A DNA stretch of 64,000 bases, from the NCBI RefSeq assembly GCF_004403395.1, contig NZ_SOGN01000044.1, positions 269,960-333,959 on the forward strand, written 5' to 3'. This DNA is from Cryobacterium cheniae (GTDB lineage: Bacteria > Actinomycetota > Actinomycetes > Actinomycetales > Microbacteriaceae). Shown here piece by piece: positions 53,507 to 63,704 of this stretch (positions are counted from its first letter, which is position 1; the number at the start of each line of letters is the position of its first letter). A program made the translations under genes and the position numbers. Below the pieces are notes generated by a model. That model had not been told where the DNA came from, searched no databases, and was given only the letters and a program-made list of their open reading frames with translations.

Positions 53507-56274
53507 GACTGCAGCTCAACGGCGAACCCGTCGACGCGTCCCCGGCCCCCGGACAGTGCCTGCGCTCCTTCCTGCGCGACCAGGAGCACTTCGAGGTCAA
53601 AAAGGGGTGCGACACCGGCGACTGCGGCGCCTGCTCCGTGCTGGTCGACGGCGCTCCCGTGCACTCCTGCATCTACCCGGCGTTCCGCGCCGAGGGCACG
53701 CAGGTGACGACCGTGGCCGGGCTCGGCATGCCCGGCGACCTGGCCCCGATCCAGCGGCGCTTCGTCGACGCCGCCGGCTTCCAGTGCGGGTTCTGCACCG
53801 CGGGCATGATCGTGACCGCGTCCACCCTGACCGAGACCGACCTGGACGACCTCCCCCGCCTGCTCAAGGGCAACCTGTGCCGCTGCACCGGCTACCGCGC
53901 CATCGAGGACGCCATCCGCGGCACCCACACCCCCGTCAACGGCTTGGGCCCGGTGATCCAGACCGGGCCACGCCACGGCACCGTCGGCACCTCCCTGGCC
54001 GCCCCGGCCGGCGAACGGGTGGTGAGCGGGCAGGAACCGTACACCCTCGACGTCACGGTCCCCGGCCTCCTGCACCTCAGTGTGCTGCAGAGCACCGAGG
54101 CGCACGCGCGCATCCGTTCGATCAGAACCTCGGCGGCCGCCGCCCTGCCCGGGGTGCACGCCGTGCTCACCCACGGCGACTCCCCCGCCACCCTGTTCTC
54201 CACCGCCCGGCACGAGGACCGCCTCGACGACCCCGACGACACCCTCGTGCTCGATTCGGTGGTGCGGTTCCGGGGCCAGCGCGTCGCGGCCGTCGTCGCG
54301 GACACCCTCGCCATCGCCGAGGCCGCCTGCCGCCTGATCGAGATCGACTACGAGCCGCTCCCCGCCGTCTTCGACCCGCACGCCGCTCTCCTGCCCGGTG
54401 CTCCCCTGGTGCACGGCGAGAAGGATGCCGGTGCGAGCCGCGTGGCCGACCCGGCCCGCAACCTGGTGGCCGAGCTGCACGGCGAATACGGTGACATCGC
54501 GGCCGGGCTGGCCGAGGCAACCCATATCGTGAGCGGCACCTGGCAGACCCAGCGGGTGGCGCACACCCACCTGGAGACGCATGCCACCATCGGCTGGCTC
54601 GAGCCCGGCACGGCCGACGCCTCGGCCGGCGGCGAACGGCTCATCCTGCGCACCAGCTCCCAGGTGCCGTTCCTGGTGCACCGGGAGATCTGCCGGCTGT
54701 TCGACCTCGCCCCCGAGCGGCTGCGCGTGTTCACGGCCCGGGTCGGCGGCGGCTTCGGCGGCAAGCAGGAGATCCTGACCGAGGACATCGTCGCCCTCGC
54801 CGTGCTGAAGACCGGGCGTCCGGTGCAGTACGAGTTCAGCCGGTCGGACGAGTTCACCCTGTCCCCGGCCCGGCACCCGATGCAGATCCAGGTCACCCTC
54901 GGCGCCGACGACTCCGGCCGGCTCACCGCGCTGAAGCTCGGCGTGCTCGCCGACACCGGCGCCTACGGCAACCACGCACCCGGGGTGATGTTCCACGGCA
55001 GCTCCGAGTCGGTCAGCCTCTACCGGGTGACCAACAAGCGGGTGGATGCCCGGAGCGTCTACACGAACAACCTCCCGTCGGGCGCCTTCCGCGGCTACGG
55101 CCTCGGCCAGGTCATCTTCGGCATCGAATCCGCGCTCGACGAGCTCGCCCGCACCGTCGGCATCAACCCGTTCGACCTGCGGCGGCGCAACTCGGTCGGC
55201 CCGACCGACCCGCTCGTGGTCACGCACGTCGAGGGCGAGGACCTCATCTTCGGCAGCTACGGCCTCGACCAGTGCCTCGACCTGGCCAAGTCGGCCCTGG
55301 CCCGCGGCAACGACGTCCCGGTGCCGCCGGGCGCGCACTGGAAGGTGGGCGAGGGCATGGCCAGCGCCATGATCGCGACCACCCCGCCGCGCGGGCACTA
55401 CGCGCAGGCGTCGGTCACCCTGGACAGTTCAGGCACCACCTACACGGTGCGGGTCGGCACCGCCGAGTTCGGCAACGGCACCACCACGGTGCACGCGCAG
55501 CTCGCCGCCACGGCCCTGAACACGACTCCCGACCGCATCGAGATTGTGCAGTCCGACACGGATGCCATCGGCTACGACACCGGCGCGTTCGGCTCCGCGG
55601 GCGTCGTCATCGCCGGCAAGGCCGTGCTCGCGGCGGCGAACGACCTCGCCGACACGCTGCGGTCGGCCGCCACGGAGACGCACCCGGAGGTCCGCGCCGC
55701 CGCGTGGACGCTGGAACCCGGCGGGCTGCGCAGCGGTGAGACCTTCGTGACGCTGGCCGCACTGGCGGAGCGCGCCGGGTCATCCGCTCTGCGCGGTGTC
55801 GGTTCCGAAGACGGCGCCCGCCGCTCGGTGGCGTTCAACGTGCAGGCGTTCCGGGTGGCGGTGGACACGCGGACCGGCGAGGTGCGCATCCTGCAGTCGA
55901 TCCAGGCCGCGGATGCCGGGGTCGTGATGAACCCGGAGCAGTGCCGCGGGCAGATCGAGGGTGGGGTCGCGCAGGCGATCGGAACCGCGCTGTACGAGGA
56001 GGTCATCCTCGACGGCGCGGGAACCGTGACCACCAGTGTGTTGCGGAATTACCACATCCCGCTTCTCGCCGACCTGCCCGTCACCGAGGTGTACTTCGCG
56101 GAGACGCATGACGTGCTCGGTCCGTTCGGGGCGAAGTCGATGAGCGAGTCGCCGTACAACCCGGTGGCGCCGGCGCTGGCGAATGCGGTGCGCGACGCCA
56201 TCGGCATCCGTCCCACCGAACTGCCCATGTCGCGCGACCGGATCTGGCGGCTGCTGCACCCCGTTCGCACCTGA
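53503..56274 (+). CDS. Fused [2Fe-2S] and molybdopterin subunit of xanthine-dehydrogenase-type hydroxylase
   Basis: 923 aa. N-terminal plant-type [2Fe-2S] domain with Cys36, 41, 44 and 56; second cluster domain with Cys95, 98, 126 and 128 (CGFCTAGM, CRCTGYR). From about 165 on, the molybdopterin domain with GGGFGGKQE and SGAFRGYGLGQ; the expected active-site Glu is in GAKSMSESPYNP. Substrate is inferred to be xanthine or hypoxanthine from the guanine deaminase 6 kb away; aldehyde or other purine-like substrates are also possible. No XdhC-type maturation gene is seen. Confidence 0.88.
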   Translation: MRLQLNGEPVDASPAPGQCLRSFLRDQEHFEVKKGCDTGDCGACSVLVDGAPVHSCIYPAFRAEGTQVTTVAGLGMPGDLAPIQRRFVDAAGFQCGFCTAGMIVTASTLTETDLDDLPRLLKGNLCRCTGYRAIEDAIRGTHTPVNGLGPVIQTGPRHGTVGTSLAAPAGERVVSGQEPYTLDVTVPGLLHLSVLQSTEAHARIRSIRTSAAAALPGVHAVLTHGDSPATLFSTARHEDRLDDPDDTLVLDSVVRFRGQRVAAVVADTLAIAEAACRLIEIDYEPLPAVFDPHAALLPGAPLVHGEKDAGASRVADPARNLVAELHGEYGDIAAGLAEATHIVSGTWQTQRVAHTHLETHATIGWLEPGTADASAGGERLILRTSSQVPFLVHREICRLFDLAPERLRVFTARVGGGFGGKQEILTEDIVALAVLKTGRPVQYEFSRSDEFTLSPARHPMQIQVTLGADDSGRLTALKLGVLADTGAYGNHAPGVMFHGSSESVSLYRVTNKRVDARSVYTNNLPSGAFRGYGLGQVIFGIESALDELARTVGINPFDLRRRNSVGPTDPLVVTHVEGEDLIFGSYGLDQCLDLAKSALARGNDVPVPPGAHWKVGEGMASAMIATTPPRGHYAQASVTLDSSGTTYTVRVGTAEFGNGTTTVHAQLAATALNTTPDRIEIVQSDTDAIGYDTGAFGSAGVVIAGKAVLAAANDLADTLRSAATETHPEVRAAAWTLEPGGLRSGETFVTLAALAERAGSSALRGVGSEDGARRSVAFNVQAFRVAVDTRTGEVRILQSIQAADAGVVMNPEQCRGQIEGGVAQAIGTALYEEVILDGAGTVTTSVLRNYHIPLLADLPVTEVYFAETHDVLGPFGAKSMSESPYNPVAPALANAVRDAIGIRPTELPMSRDRIWRLLHPVRT

Positions 56275-56330
56275 CGGGGTGCAAGAACGGGGTGCGGCAG
56301 CGGGATCCAACAACAGGGTGCAGCAGCGGG

Positions 56331-59300
56331 CTACCGCTTCTTCGCCTTCCGTTCCTGCGCGTCCACGAGCACCGCGACGGTGCGGGCGGGAACGGTGACC
56401 GTGCCGGTTGCCGCGTCCCACGTCGTGGTCTTGACGAGCGCGTCCGCCCCGGCGGCCTGAATCCCGCTCAGGGCGAACCCGCGCCCGGCCAGCGTGCCCA
56501 ACCGGATCGTCCGGGGTTCGGGGCTGGCGTTGAAGAGCACCAGCAGCCCGTCCAGTGTCTGGTCGACGTCGACACCCACCGTGTCGTCGACGCTCATCGC
56601 GATCACGCCGGGGGTGGCGTCCGGCCCGCTGGCCGGGAAGGTCAGCTTCTCGTTGATCAGTTTCGCGTCGCCGAGCCGGAACAGCTCGGTCGACTGCTTG
56701 AGGCGCAGCAGGTCCTGGGCCTGGGCCGACGCGAACGCGATGTCGTCCGGCGTCGGTTTCAGGGCCGGGTCCTCCAGCAGCGGGCGCATGATGGCCCACT
56801 TGTCCTCGTTGGCGGCCGCCGACGGCAGACCGACGCCGAAGTTGCTGGTCTGGCCGGTCCAGTCGATGCGGTTGAACCAGTCGCCCGAGTTGTAGCTGTC
56901 GCGGTCGAGCGACTTCGAGCGCAGCAGGTCGGTTCCCGCGTGCCAGAGCGACGGTGACTGCGACAGTGTCGCGGTGGCCAGCGACAGGGTGTTCATGCGA
57001 ACCCGGTCGCTCATCCCGGTGTCGGACGGCAGTTTGAGGGCGAGCAGGTCGTACAGCGTCTCGTTGTCGTGCGCGTCGACGTAGTTGATCACCTCGTCCG
57101 GCTGGTCGGCGTACCCGGCCGGCGACCCGTTGTAGTCGAGTTCGTCGCCGCGCTTGACCGTGCCGTCGCTGGTGACGAAACTGAAATCGCGCAGGTTCGC
57201 GGCCAGGCCGAGCCGCACCAGGTCGCTGGCCTGGGCCAGCCGGGCAAGCGCCTGCTCCGTGGTGCCGTTGATTGCCACGCCGTTGGGGTCGGTGCCGAGC
57301 CCGGTGCCGAACCCCTGCTGCTGCACGGTGCTGCCGTCGACCGGGCTGCCGCCGTGCACAGCGTCGCGCAGCCGGTCGTTGAACGTGCCGATGCCCGTTC
57401 CGCCGAGCTGGCCCTGCGTCGCCTGCTCGAAGAGGGCGTTGTTCGCGACCTCGCCGAAGTTCCAGCCCTCGCCGTAGAGGTAGATCGCCTGGCCGTTCAC
57501 GCCGTCCTTCTTCAGGGTGAGCGCGTCCAGAGCATCCCGCACGGCCAGCAGGTTGTCCTTCGAGTGGTGGCCCATCAGGTCGAACCGGAACCCGTCCACC
57601 CGGTACTCCTTCGCCCAGAGCACGACGGAGTCGACCATCAGCTTCTCGGCCAGTTCGTGTTCGGTGGCGACGTTCTGGCAGCAGGTGGAGGTTTCGACGG
57701 CCCCCTGCGGGTTGAGGCGGTGGTAGTAACCGGGCACCACCTGGTCGAGCACCGACTTCTCACCCTGACCGCTCTGCGCGGTGTGGTTGAACACCTCGTC
57801 GAGCACAACCTGCAGGCCGTCCTCGTGCAGGGCACCCACCATGCCGCGGAACTCGGCCACCCGGGCGCCGCCGTCGGCGTTCACCGCGTAGGAGCCTTCC
57901 GGCACCGAGAAGTGGAACGGGTCGTAGCCCCAGTTGAAGCCGTCCTGGTCCCTGATCGCCTGGATGCAGGCCTGCTGCTCCGGTGAGGCCGGCCCGAAGG
58001 AGGCCAGGTCGCAGGCGGGCACGGCCTGGAGGGCACGGTCTTCCTCGATCGTGGCGATGTCGAAGGTCGGCAGCAGGTGAACGGTGTTGAGCCCGGCATC
58101 CGCCAGCTCCGCCAGGTGCCGGGTGCCGGCGCTGTCGACGCCGAACGCCCCGTAGGTGCCGCGGAGATCTTCGGGCACGGTGTCGTCGGAGATCGAGAAG
58201 TCGCGCACGTGCAGTTCGTAGATCGACCGGTCCACGGCGTCCTCGATCACCGGCGCCTTCGCCTTCTCCCACACCGGGGGGCGGAAGTTCTTGTCGGCCA
58301 GGTCGATCAGCACCGACCGGGTCGAGTTGGGCGTGAGGGCGACCGAGTACGGGTCGGTGACCTGGTTCACCTCGATCTTGCCCGTCGTCGGCGCGAACAC
58401 CGTGACCTCGAAGACGAAGGATGCGCCGGTCCAGTTCTTGGCGCCGGTCGCGGTCCACGCGCCGTCATCCTGGCGCGTCATCGCGATGCGCTCCGGGTCG
58501 GCCGTGTCGCCCGCGGTCCAGACGAGCGCGTCGACGTTCTGCGCCGTGGGGGCCCAGACCGCGATCGTGGGCCGTTTCTTCGACCAGGTGACGCCGAGCG
58601 TCCGGTCGGTGGCGGCATCCGCGTAGAGGTCGTCGAGTACCCCGGGCAGTTGCACGCCCGTGAACGCGGTCAGGGTGCCCGTGGTGTCGCCGGCGCCCGT
58701 GCCGGACTGGGAGACCGCCAGCTGCGTCGTGAGCAGCCGTTCCACATCCGTTCGGTCCAGACCGACCGGGCGCAGGGCCACGGATCCGGCGAGGGCCGGG
58801 AAACGCGCCTTCTCCGCGTCGGAGAGCCCGGCCGGGTCGTACGCGAGGGCGACCGTGTCACCGCCGGTCACGACTCCGTCGGCGACCGCCAGGCCCGCGG
58901 CCGGCGAGGAGTGCAGCGCGTAGCCGAGCGCGGCCGGGTCGGCGTTCACGGGCAGCAGGTCACGAGGCCAGGCGATGGTCTCTTCGCTCACCCAGTGCGC
59001 CCGCTGTTGGCCGGTGCCGGCCAGCGGCGGGTCGGTCACCAGGATCGTGAGCACGTGGCTGGCGAGGTCGTAGCTGAACAGGGTCTCCTTGCCCTCGGTG
59101 GCGGTGAAGGACAGGTTCGCGCCGTTCGGCACGCCGCCGACGCCGTAGTTCTCATCCCAACCGAGGTTGTGCGCGACCTTCGCCTCGTACGAACCGGTCG
59201 GCAGGGTGTTCGAGCTCAGGGTGAGGGTGCCGTCGCCGTCCACGTCCTGCAGCCAGGTCGCGAGGCAGTCCGGCTGCCAGTCTCCCGAGCATCCGGCCTC

Positions 59301-62111
59301 CTCCTGGAAGGAACCGGCCGCGACGACGATGTCGCCCTCGGCGGTGCCCTGGAAGAAGTTGTTGCGCGGGTCGTAGTAGAACGTGACCGCACCGCCGGTG
59401 GTCGTGTAGCTCACATTGTCGCCGCCGGGAACCCCGCCGGAACCGTAGTTGAGGTCCCAGGAGCCGTTCACGGCGATCTTGTACTCGTAGTCGCCGGCCG
59501 GCAGGTCGAACGTGCCGGCGTAGATTCCGTCGGCTCGGAGCGTCAGTTTCGCGGCCTCGCAGCCGGGCTGCCAGTCCCCGGCACACCCCATCTCGGAGTT
59601 GTGACTGCCGGCAACGGTGACCAGGTCGATCGCCGGGTCCGGGGTGCCGGTGTCGGCCAGGGAAACGGTGTTGCCCACGGAGGCGAAGCTGGACGCGGCC
59701 GCCCGCTGGCCCGCGGCATCCGTGGAGACGGCGCGGTATTCGACCAGGGTGCCCGTGGCGAGGCCGGCGGTGTCGTGGAAGACCCGCGGGGTGGTGTCCT
59801 CGGCGGTGCCGAGGCTGGTCCAGGCGGGGTCGCCCACGACCCGCCAGGCGAAGCCGGTTTCCTGCCAGACGCCGTCGTCGACGGTAGCCCCGACGGGTGA
59901 GACGCCGGTGACGCCGGCTCCGGCGGCGGGGGCGGCGACCGTGATCGCGGCGGCCGCGGCCGGAGCGCTGACGGGTCGGTCGGCCACGAGGACCACCGAG
60001 CCGCGCGCCGGCACGGTCACCGCCAGGTCACCGGTGTCGCTCGATACCGCGGGGGCGGTGTCGCCGAACAGCACCGAGTAGGACGCACCCGCGGTGAGGG
60101 TGGGGATCGTCACGGCTTTCGCGGCGGACGAGTTGTTGACAGCGACGAGGTGCTCGATCTTCTCGGTGCGGTCGACCCGGCTGAACGCGTAGACGCCGGC
60201 CCCGGTGTCGGCGTAGCGCTCGATCTGGGCACCGGTGGCGAGGGCCGCGTGGTCGCTACGCAGCGCGGAGAGCTCGGCGATCCGGGTGTAGAGGGGCGCA
60301 TCCGTGGCGAAACGGTCGACCGAACCGGCGGTCTCGCCGGTGATCAGCGGCTGGTTCACGTATTCGGGAACCTGGCTGGCGAACAACGACTGGCGGGCGT
60401 CCTTGTCGCCGCCGGCGCCCATGAAGCCCTGTTCGTCGCCGTAGTAGACCACGGGCTGACCGCGGGTCAGGAACATGAGTTCGTGGGCGAGAATGTCCCG
60501 GGCCAGCGGGTCATCGGTGCTCTTCAGGAAATAGCCGATGCGGCCCATGTCGTGATTGCCGAGGAAGGTCGGCAGCGCGTAGGCGTTGGAGTCGGGCGTC
60601 GTGTAGAGGTCGTCGGAGGCGAACAGCTGGCTGAGCCCCTTCGCGGAGTTGCCGGCGGCGAAGCTGGTGGCCTGGGACTGGAATCCGAAGTCGAGCACCG
60701 AGTTGAGGTCGGTCTTGCGGACGTACGGGGAGGTTTTGGTGGCGTCCGCGTCGTAGACCTCGCCGAACATGAAGAAGTCGGGCTTGCCGGCGGCGTGCGC
60801 GTAGTCGAGCACCTGCGTCGACCAGGTTTCCCAGAATTCGAGGTTGACGTGCTTGACCGTGTCGATGCGGAAGCCGTCGATACCGAGGTCGACCCAGTCC
60901 GTGTACACGTCGACGAAGCCGTTCACGACGGCCGGGTTCTCCGTCATCAGGTCGTCGAGGCCGGAGAAGTCGCCGTCGAGCGCGCTCTCGCCCTCGAAGG
61001 TCGAGTCGCCCCGGTTGTGGTACAGCGTCGGGTCGTTCAGCCAGGCCGGCACCTTGGCGGCGGCGTCGGCGGCCGAGAGGTACGGCGTGTAGGGGAAGGA
61101 TGTCGCATCGAGGGCCGGGAATCCGTCGGTCCCCGCGTAGTCGGCCGGGTCGAAGGCCTCGCCGGCGGCGGTCGTGTACGGCGAGGTGGCCTTGTCGATG
61201 TAGGAGTACTGCTTCTCCTCGTTGTCGATGACGTCGGCGGTGTGGTTGGTGATGATGTCGAAGTACACCTTGATGCCGCGGGCGTGCGCGTCGTCGATGA
61301 GCGCCTTGAGCTCGGCGTTGGTGCCGAGGTGCGGGTCGATCTGGGTGAAGTCCGTGATCCAGTAGCCGTGGTAGCCCGCGGACGCGTTCGCGCCCTCGCC
61401 CTGCACGGCCCGGTTCTTGAACGACGGCGTCAGCCAGAGGGCGCTTGTGCCCAGCCCCTCGATGTAGTCGAGCTGCGAGCGGAGCCCGGCGAGGTCGCCG
61501 CCGTTGTAGAAGCCCTTGTTCGCCGGGTCGTAGCCGGACACCTGCGGGTCGTCGCCGAGACCGGCGGTGTTGTTGGCCGGGTCTGCGTCCTTGAACCGGT
61601 CGGTCATCACGAAGTAGAACTGCTCGTCGCTGCCGGGCTGGCGGATGGGGGCGGCCGCCACGACCTCGTCGTCCGCGGAATAGGCGCCGGCGAGGGACAG
61701 CACCTCGAGGCCGACGCGCTTCAGGCCGAGGTCGAAGGTGAAGCTCAACCGGCTCTCTCCCGCGATGGTCAGCGGGATGTTGTCGGCGCCGCCGTCGAGG
61801 CCGTAGGTCACGTCCCAGGTGTCGTTGAGTGCGACCTTGTAGTCGTAGCTGCCGGCCGGCACCGTGAACTCGGCGGACCAGACTCCGTCGACGCCGGTGG
61901 GCGCCAGTTCGGTGGACGCGCAGGCCGGCTGCCAGTCCTCCGCGCAGCCGAGTTCGCTCTGCAGGCTGCCGACCAGGGCGACAGTCGGGGTGGCCGCGTT
62001 CGCGGGAACCGCGAAGAAGGCGAGACCGGAGAGCACGATCGCACCGGCTCCGATCGCGGCCACGAGACGGCGTACGGCCGGACGGCGTGTAGCGGTGCGT
62101 TTCGTCAACAT
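56331..62111 (-). CDS. Secreted amylopullulanase with two GH13 domains and three X25-like modules
   Basis: 1926 aa with a signal peptide ending near ANAATP. X25-type starch-associated modules (each with GCxxDWQPxC) at about 45-115, 830-910 and 928-1015. First GH13 alpha-amylase domain about 155-640, with Asp417 (GFRIDTVKH), Glu451 (FGEVYD) and Asp521 (GNHDMG). Second, pullulanase-type GH13 about 1150-1900, with Asp1511 (FRFDLMGHHS), Glu1548 (YGEGWN) and Asp1682 (DAHDNETLYD). Expected to cut alpha-1,4 and alpha-1,6 bonds of starch, pullulan or glycogen outside the cell. No sortase or anchoring signal at the C-terminus. Confidence 0.95.
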   Translation of the reverse strand: MLTKRTATRRPAVRRLVAAIGAGAIVLSGLAFFAVPANAATPTVALVGSLQSELGCAEDWQPACASTELAPTGVDGVWSAEFTVPAGSYDYKVALNDTWDVTYGLDGGADNIPLTIAGESRLSFTFDLGLKRVGLEVLSLAGAYSADDEVVAAAPIRQPGSDEQFYFVMTDRFKDADPANNTAGLGDDPQVSGYDPANKGFYNGGDLAGLRSQLDYIEGLGTSALWLTPSFKNRAVQGEGANASAGYHGYWITDFTQIDPHLGTNAELKALIDDAHARGIKVYFDIITNHTADVIDNEEKQYSYIDKATSPYTTAAGEAFDPADYAGTDGFPALDATSFPYTPYLSAADAAAKVPAWLNDPTLYHNRGDSTFEGESALDGDFSGLDDLMTENPAVVNGFVDVYTDWVDLGIDGFRIDTVKHVNLEFWETWSTQVLDYAHAAGKPDFFMFGEVYDADATKTSPYVRKTDLNSVLDFGFQSQATSFAAGNSAKGLSQLFASDDLYTTPDSNAYALPTFLGNHDMGRIGYFLKSTDDPLARDILAHELMFLTRGQPVVYYGDEQGFMGAGGDKDARQSLFASQVPEYVNQPLITGETAGSVDRFATDAPLYTRIAELSALRSDHAALATGAQIERYADTGAGVYAFSRVDRTEKIEHLVAVNNSSAAKAVTIPTLTAGASYSVLFGDTAPAVSSDTGDLAVTVPARGSVVLVADRPVSAPAAAAAITVAAPAAGAGVTGVSPVGATVDDGVWQETGFAWRVVGDPAWTSLGTAEDTTPRVFHDTAGLATGTLVEYRAVSTDAAGQRAAASSFASVGNTVSLADTGTPDPAIDLVTVAGSHNSEMGCAGDWQPGCEAAKLTLRADGIYAGTFDLPAGDYEYKIAVNGSWDLNYGSGGVPGGDNVSYTTTGGAVTFYYDPRNNFFQGTAEGDIVVAAGSFQEEAGCSGDWQPDCLATWLQDVDGDGTLTLSSNTLPTGSYEAKVAHNLGWDENYGVGGVPNGANLSFTATEGKETLFSYDLASHVLTILVTDPPLAGTGQQRAHWVSEETIAWPRDLLPVNADPAALGYALHSSPAAGLAVADGVVTGGDTVALAYDPAGLSDAEKARFPALAGSVALRPVGLDRTDVERLLTTQLAVSQSGTGAGDTTGTLTAFTGVQLPGVLDDLYADAATDRTLGVTWSKKRPTIAVWAPTAQNVDALVWTAGDTADPERIAMTRQDDGAWTATGAKNWTGASFVFEVTVFAPTTGKIEVNQVTDPYSVALTPNSTRSVLIDLADKNFRPPVWEKAKAPVIEDAVDRSIYELHVRDFSISDDTVPEDLRGTYGAFGVDSAGTRHLAELADAGLNTVHLLPTFDIATIEEDRALQAVPACDLASFGPASPEQQACIQAIRDQDGFNWGYDPFHFSVPEGSYAVNADGGARVAEFRGMVGALHEDGLQVVLDEVFNHTAQSGQGEKSVLDQVVPGYYHRLNPQGAVETSTCCQNVATEHELAEKLMVDSVVLWAKEYRVDGFRFDLMGHHSKDNLLAVRDALDALTLKKDGVNGQAIYLYGEGWNFGEVANNALFEQATQGQLGGTGIGTFNDRLRDAVHGGSPVDGSTVQQQGFGTGLGTDPNGVAINGTTEQALARLAQASDLVRLGLAANLRDFSFVTSDGTVKRGDELDYNGSPAGYADQPDEVINYVDAHDNETLYDLLALKLPSDTGMSDRVRMNTLSLATATLSQSPSLWHAGTDLLRSKSLDRDSYNSGDWFNRIDWTGQTSNFGVGLPSAAANEDKWAIMRPLLEDPALKPTPDDIAFASAQAQDLLRLKQSTELFRLGDAKLINEKLTFPASGPDATPGVIAMSVDDTVGVDVDQTLDGLLVLFNASPEPRTIRLGTLAGRGFALSGIQAAGADALVKTTTWDAATGTVTVPARTVAVLVDAQERKAKKR

Positions 62112-62182
62112 TGACTCCCCCTGTCGCGCCCGGTGGCGCTTCGAACAACAGGTGTGACGCTACTCCGTCACGCACCGCTTGT

Positions 62183-62207
62183 GCAAGCGTTTACTGCAAG
62201 CGCTTGC
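62183..62207 (-). promoter_or_regulatory. Two MalR/CcpA-like operators upstream of the amylopullulanase
   Basis: GCAAGCGCTTGC (62196-62207), a perfect 12-bp palindrome, and GCAAGCGTTTAC (62183-62194), a partial copy, 13 bases apart. Both match the LacI/MalR-CcpA class centred on CG, unlike the ACCGGT operators at 37.4 kb, so a different regulator is expected. Confidence 0.7.
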
Positions 62208-62252
62208 CGAGAGCCCGGCCCGCCGAGTCCCCCAATACACTGAACAGGTCCA

Positions 62253-63704
62253 GTGGCAGCGAACGACGAAAGAACGGGCCCCTTCGTGACACCGTCCAGC
62301 CGGGTCTACCGCGGCCACATCTTTCACATTGCCGGCTCCCCCACCGTGACCACCGCGCGTCGGCACCTCGTATCCCTGCCCGACGGCGCCCTCGTGACCA
62401 CCGACGCAGGCCGGATAGCGTGGGTCGGCTCGTTCGCCGATCTCCCCGCCGCCCACGCCGGCCTGCCGGTCACCGACAATCGCGGCGGCTTCATCCTGCC
62501 CGGCTTCGTCGACACGCACCTGCACTTCCCGCAGACCTATTCCACGGATGCCTACGGCGGCGGCCAGCTGCTGGAGTGGCTGGTCAACTGCGTCTTCCCG
62601 GCCGAGACGCGCCTTGGCGACCCCGAGTTCGGCGAGCGGATCGCCCGGGACTTCACCCGTCGCCGCGTCGCCGCCGGCACGACCAGCGCCCTGGTCTTCG
62701 GCTCCGCGTTCCCGCACGCGCAGGACGCCCTGTTCGAGGAGTCGCAGCGGGCCGGGCTGCGTCTGGTCAGCGGGCGCGGCATCCAGACCGTCGGTTCGGA
62801 GCCCGCGCGGGCGCTGCTCACCAGCGAGGCACAGGCCCTCGAGCTGGTGACGGAGGAGATCGCCCGCTGGCACGCGGTCGACACCGGCGACCCCGCCACC
62901 GCGCTGCTTCAGGTGGCGGTGGTGCCGCGGTTCAGCCTGTCGGTCACCCCCACGACCCTGGCCGGACTCGGCGAGCTCTACGACGACGTGCGCGGGCAGG
63001 GCGTGTACTTCCACAGCCACCTGAACGAGAACAACCGGCCCGGCACGGGCGAGATCGACGCCGTGAAATCGGTGTACCAGGTCGACACCTACCTCGACAC
63101 CTACGACGGCCGGTTTTTGCCGGGTTCGGCGCCTGGCGGGTCGAGCCTGCTGGGGCGGCGCAGCATCCTGGCACACGCCGTGCACTGTGAAGACAGGGAA
63201 CTGGCCCGTCTCGCCGAGACGGGAACGAGCGTGGCGCATTGCCCCACGTCGCAGCAGTTTCTGGGATCGGGCACCATGCCGTGGCTGCGCACGACGTCGT
63301 TCGGCGTGAATGTCGCGATCGGGTCGGATGTCGGTGCGGGCGACGAGTGGCTCGTCTCCCGGGTGCTCAACGACTGTTTCAAGGTGCACCTCTCCGAGCC
63401 CGGAGAGGAGGGCCTGGCGCTGGATCCGGCCGCCCTGCTGTTCACCGGCACCCTGGCCGGGGCGCGCGCGCTCGACATGGAGGCCCGGTTCGGCAACTTC
63501 GACGTGGGCAAGGACGCCGACTTTTTGCTGATCGACCCGGACCGTTGGGAGCCCCTCGCCACGGTGCTCGAGCGCGGCATCCGGGCCGACGACGAGGAGA
63601 TGGCCACCGACCAGATCCTCTTCGCGCTGCTGCTGGCCCTCCGTCAGCCCGCGATCGCCGGCGTCTTCGTGCGCGGCCGCCGGGTGCTCGCCCCGGCCGG
63701 CTGA
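62253..63704 (+). CDS. guaD: Guanine deaminase
   Basis: 483 aa. Amidohydrolase metal site PGFVDTHLHFPQ (His89, His91), then SHLNENNRPG, HAVHCEDREL and GSDVGAGDE. Turns guanine into xanthine, the likely substrate of the hydroxylase upstream. GTG 62253 was chosen; GTG 62286 is an alternative. A TACACT lies 11 bases upstream. Confidence 0.92.
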   Translation: MAANDERTGPFVTPSSRVYRGHIFHIAGSPTVTTARRHLVSLPDGALVTTDAGRIAWVGSFADLPAAHAGLPVTDNRGGFILPGFVDTHLHFPQTYSTDAYGGGQLLEWLVNCVFPAETRLGDPEFGERIARDFTRRRVAAGTTSALVFGSAFPHAQDALFEESQRAGLRLVSGRGIQTVGSEPARALLTSEAQALELVTEEIARWHAVDTGDPATALLQVAVVPRFSLSVTPTTLAGLGELYDDVRGQGVYFHSHLNENNRPGTGEIDAVKSVYQVDTYLDTYDGRFLPGSAPGGSSLLGRRSILAHAVHCEDRELARLAETGTSVAHCPTSQQFLGSGTMPWLRTTSFGVNVAIGSDVGAGDEWLVSRVLNDCFKVHLSEPGEEGLALDPAALLFTGTLAGARALDMEARFGNFDVGKDADFLLIDPDRWEPLATVLERGIRADDEEMATDQILFALLLALRQPAIAGVFVRGRRVLAPAG

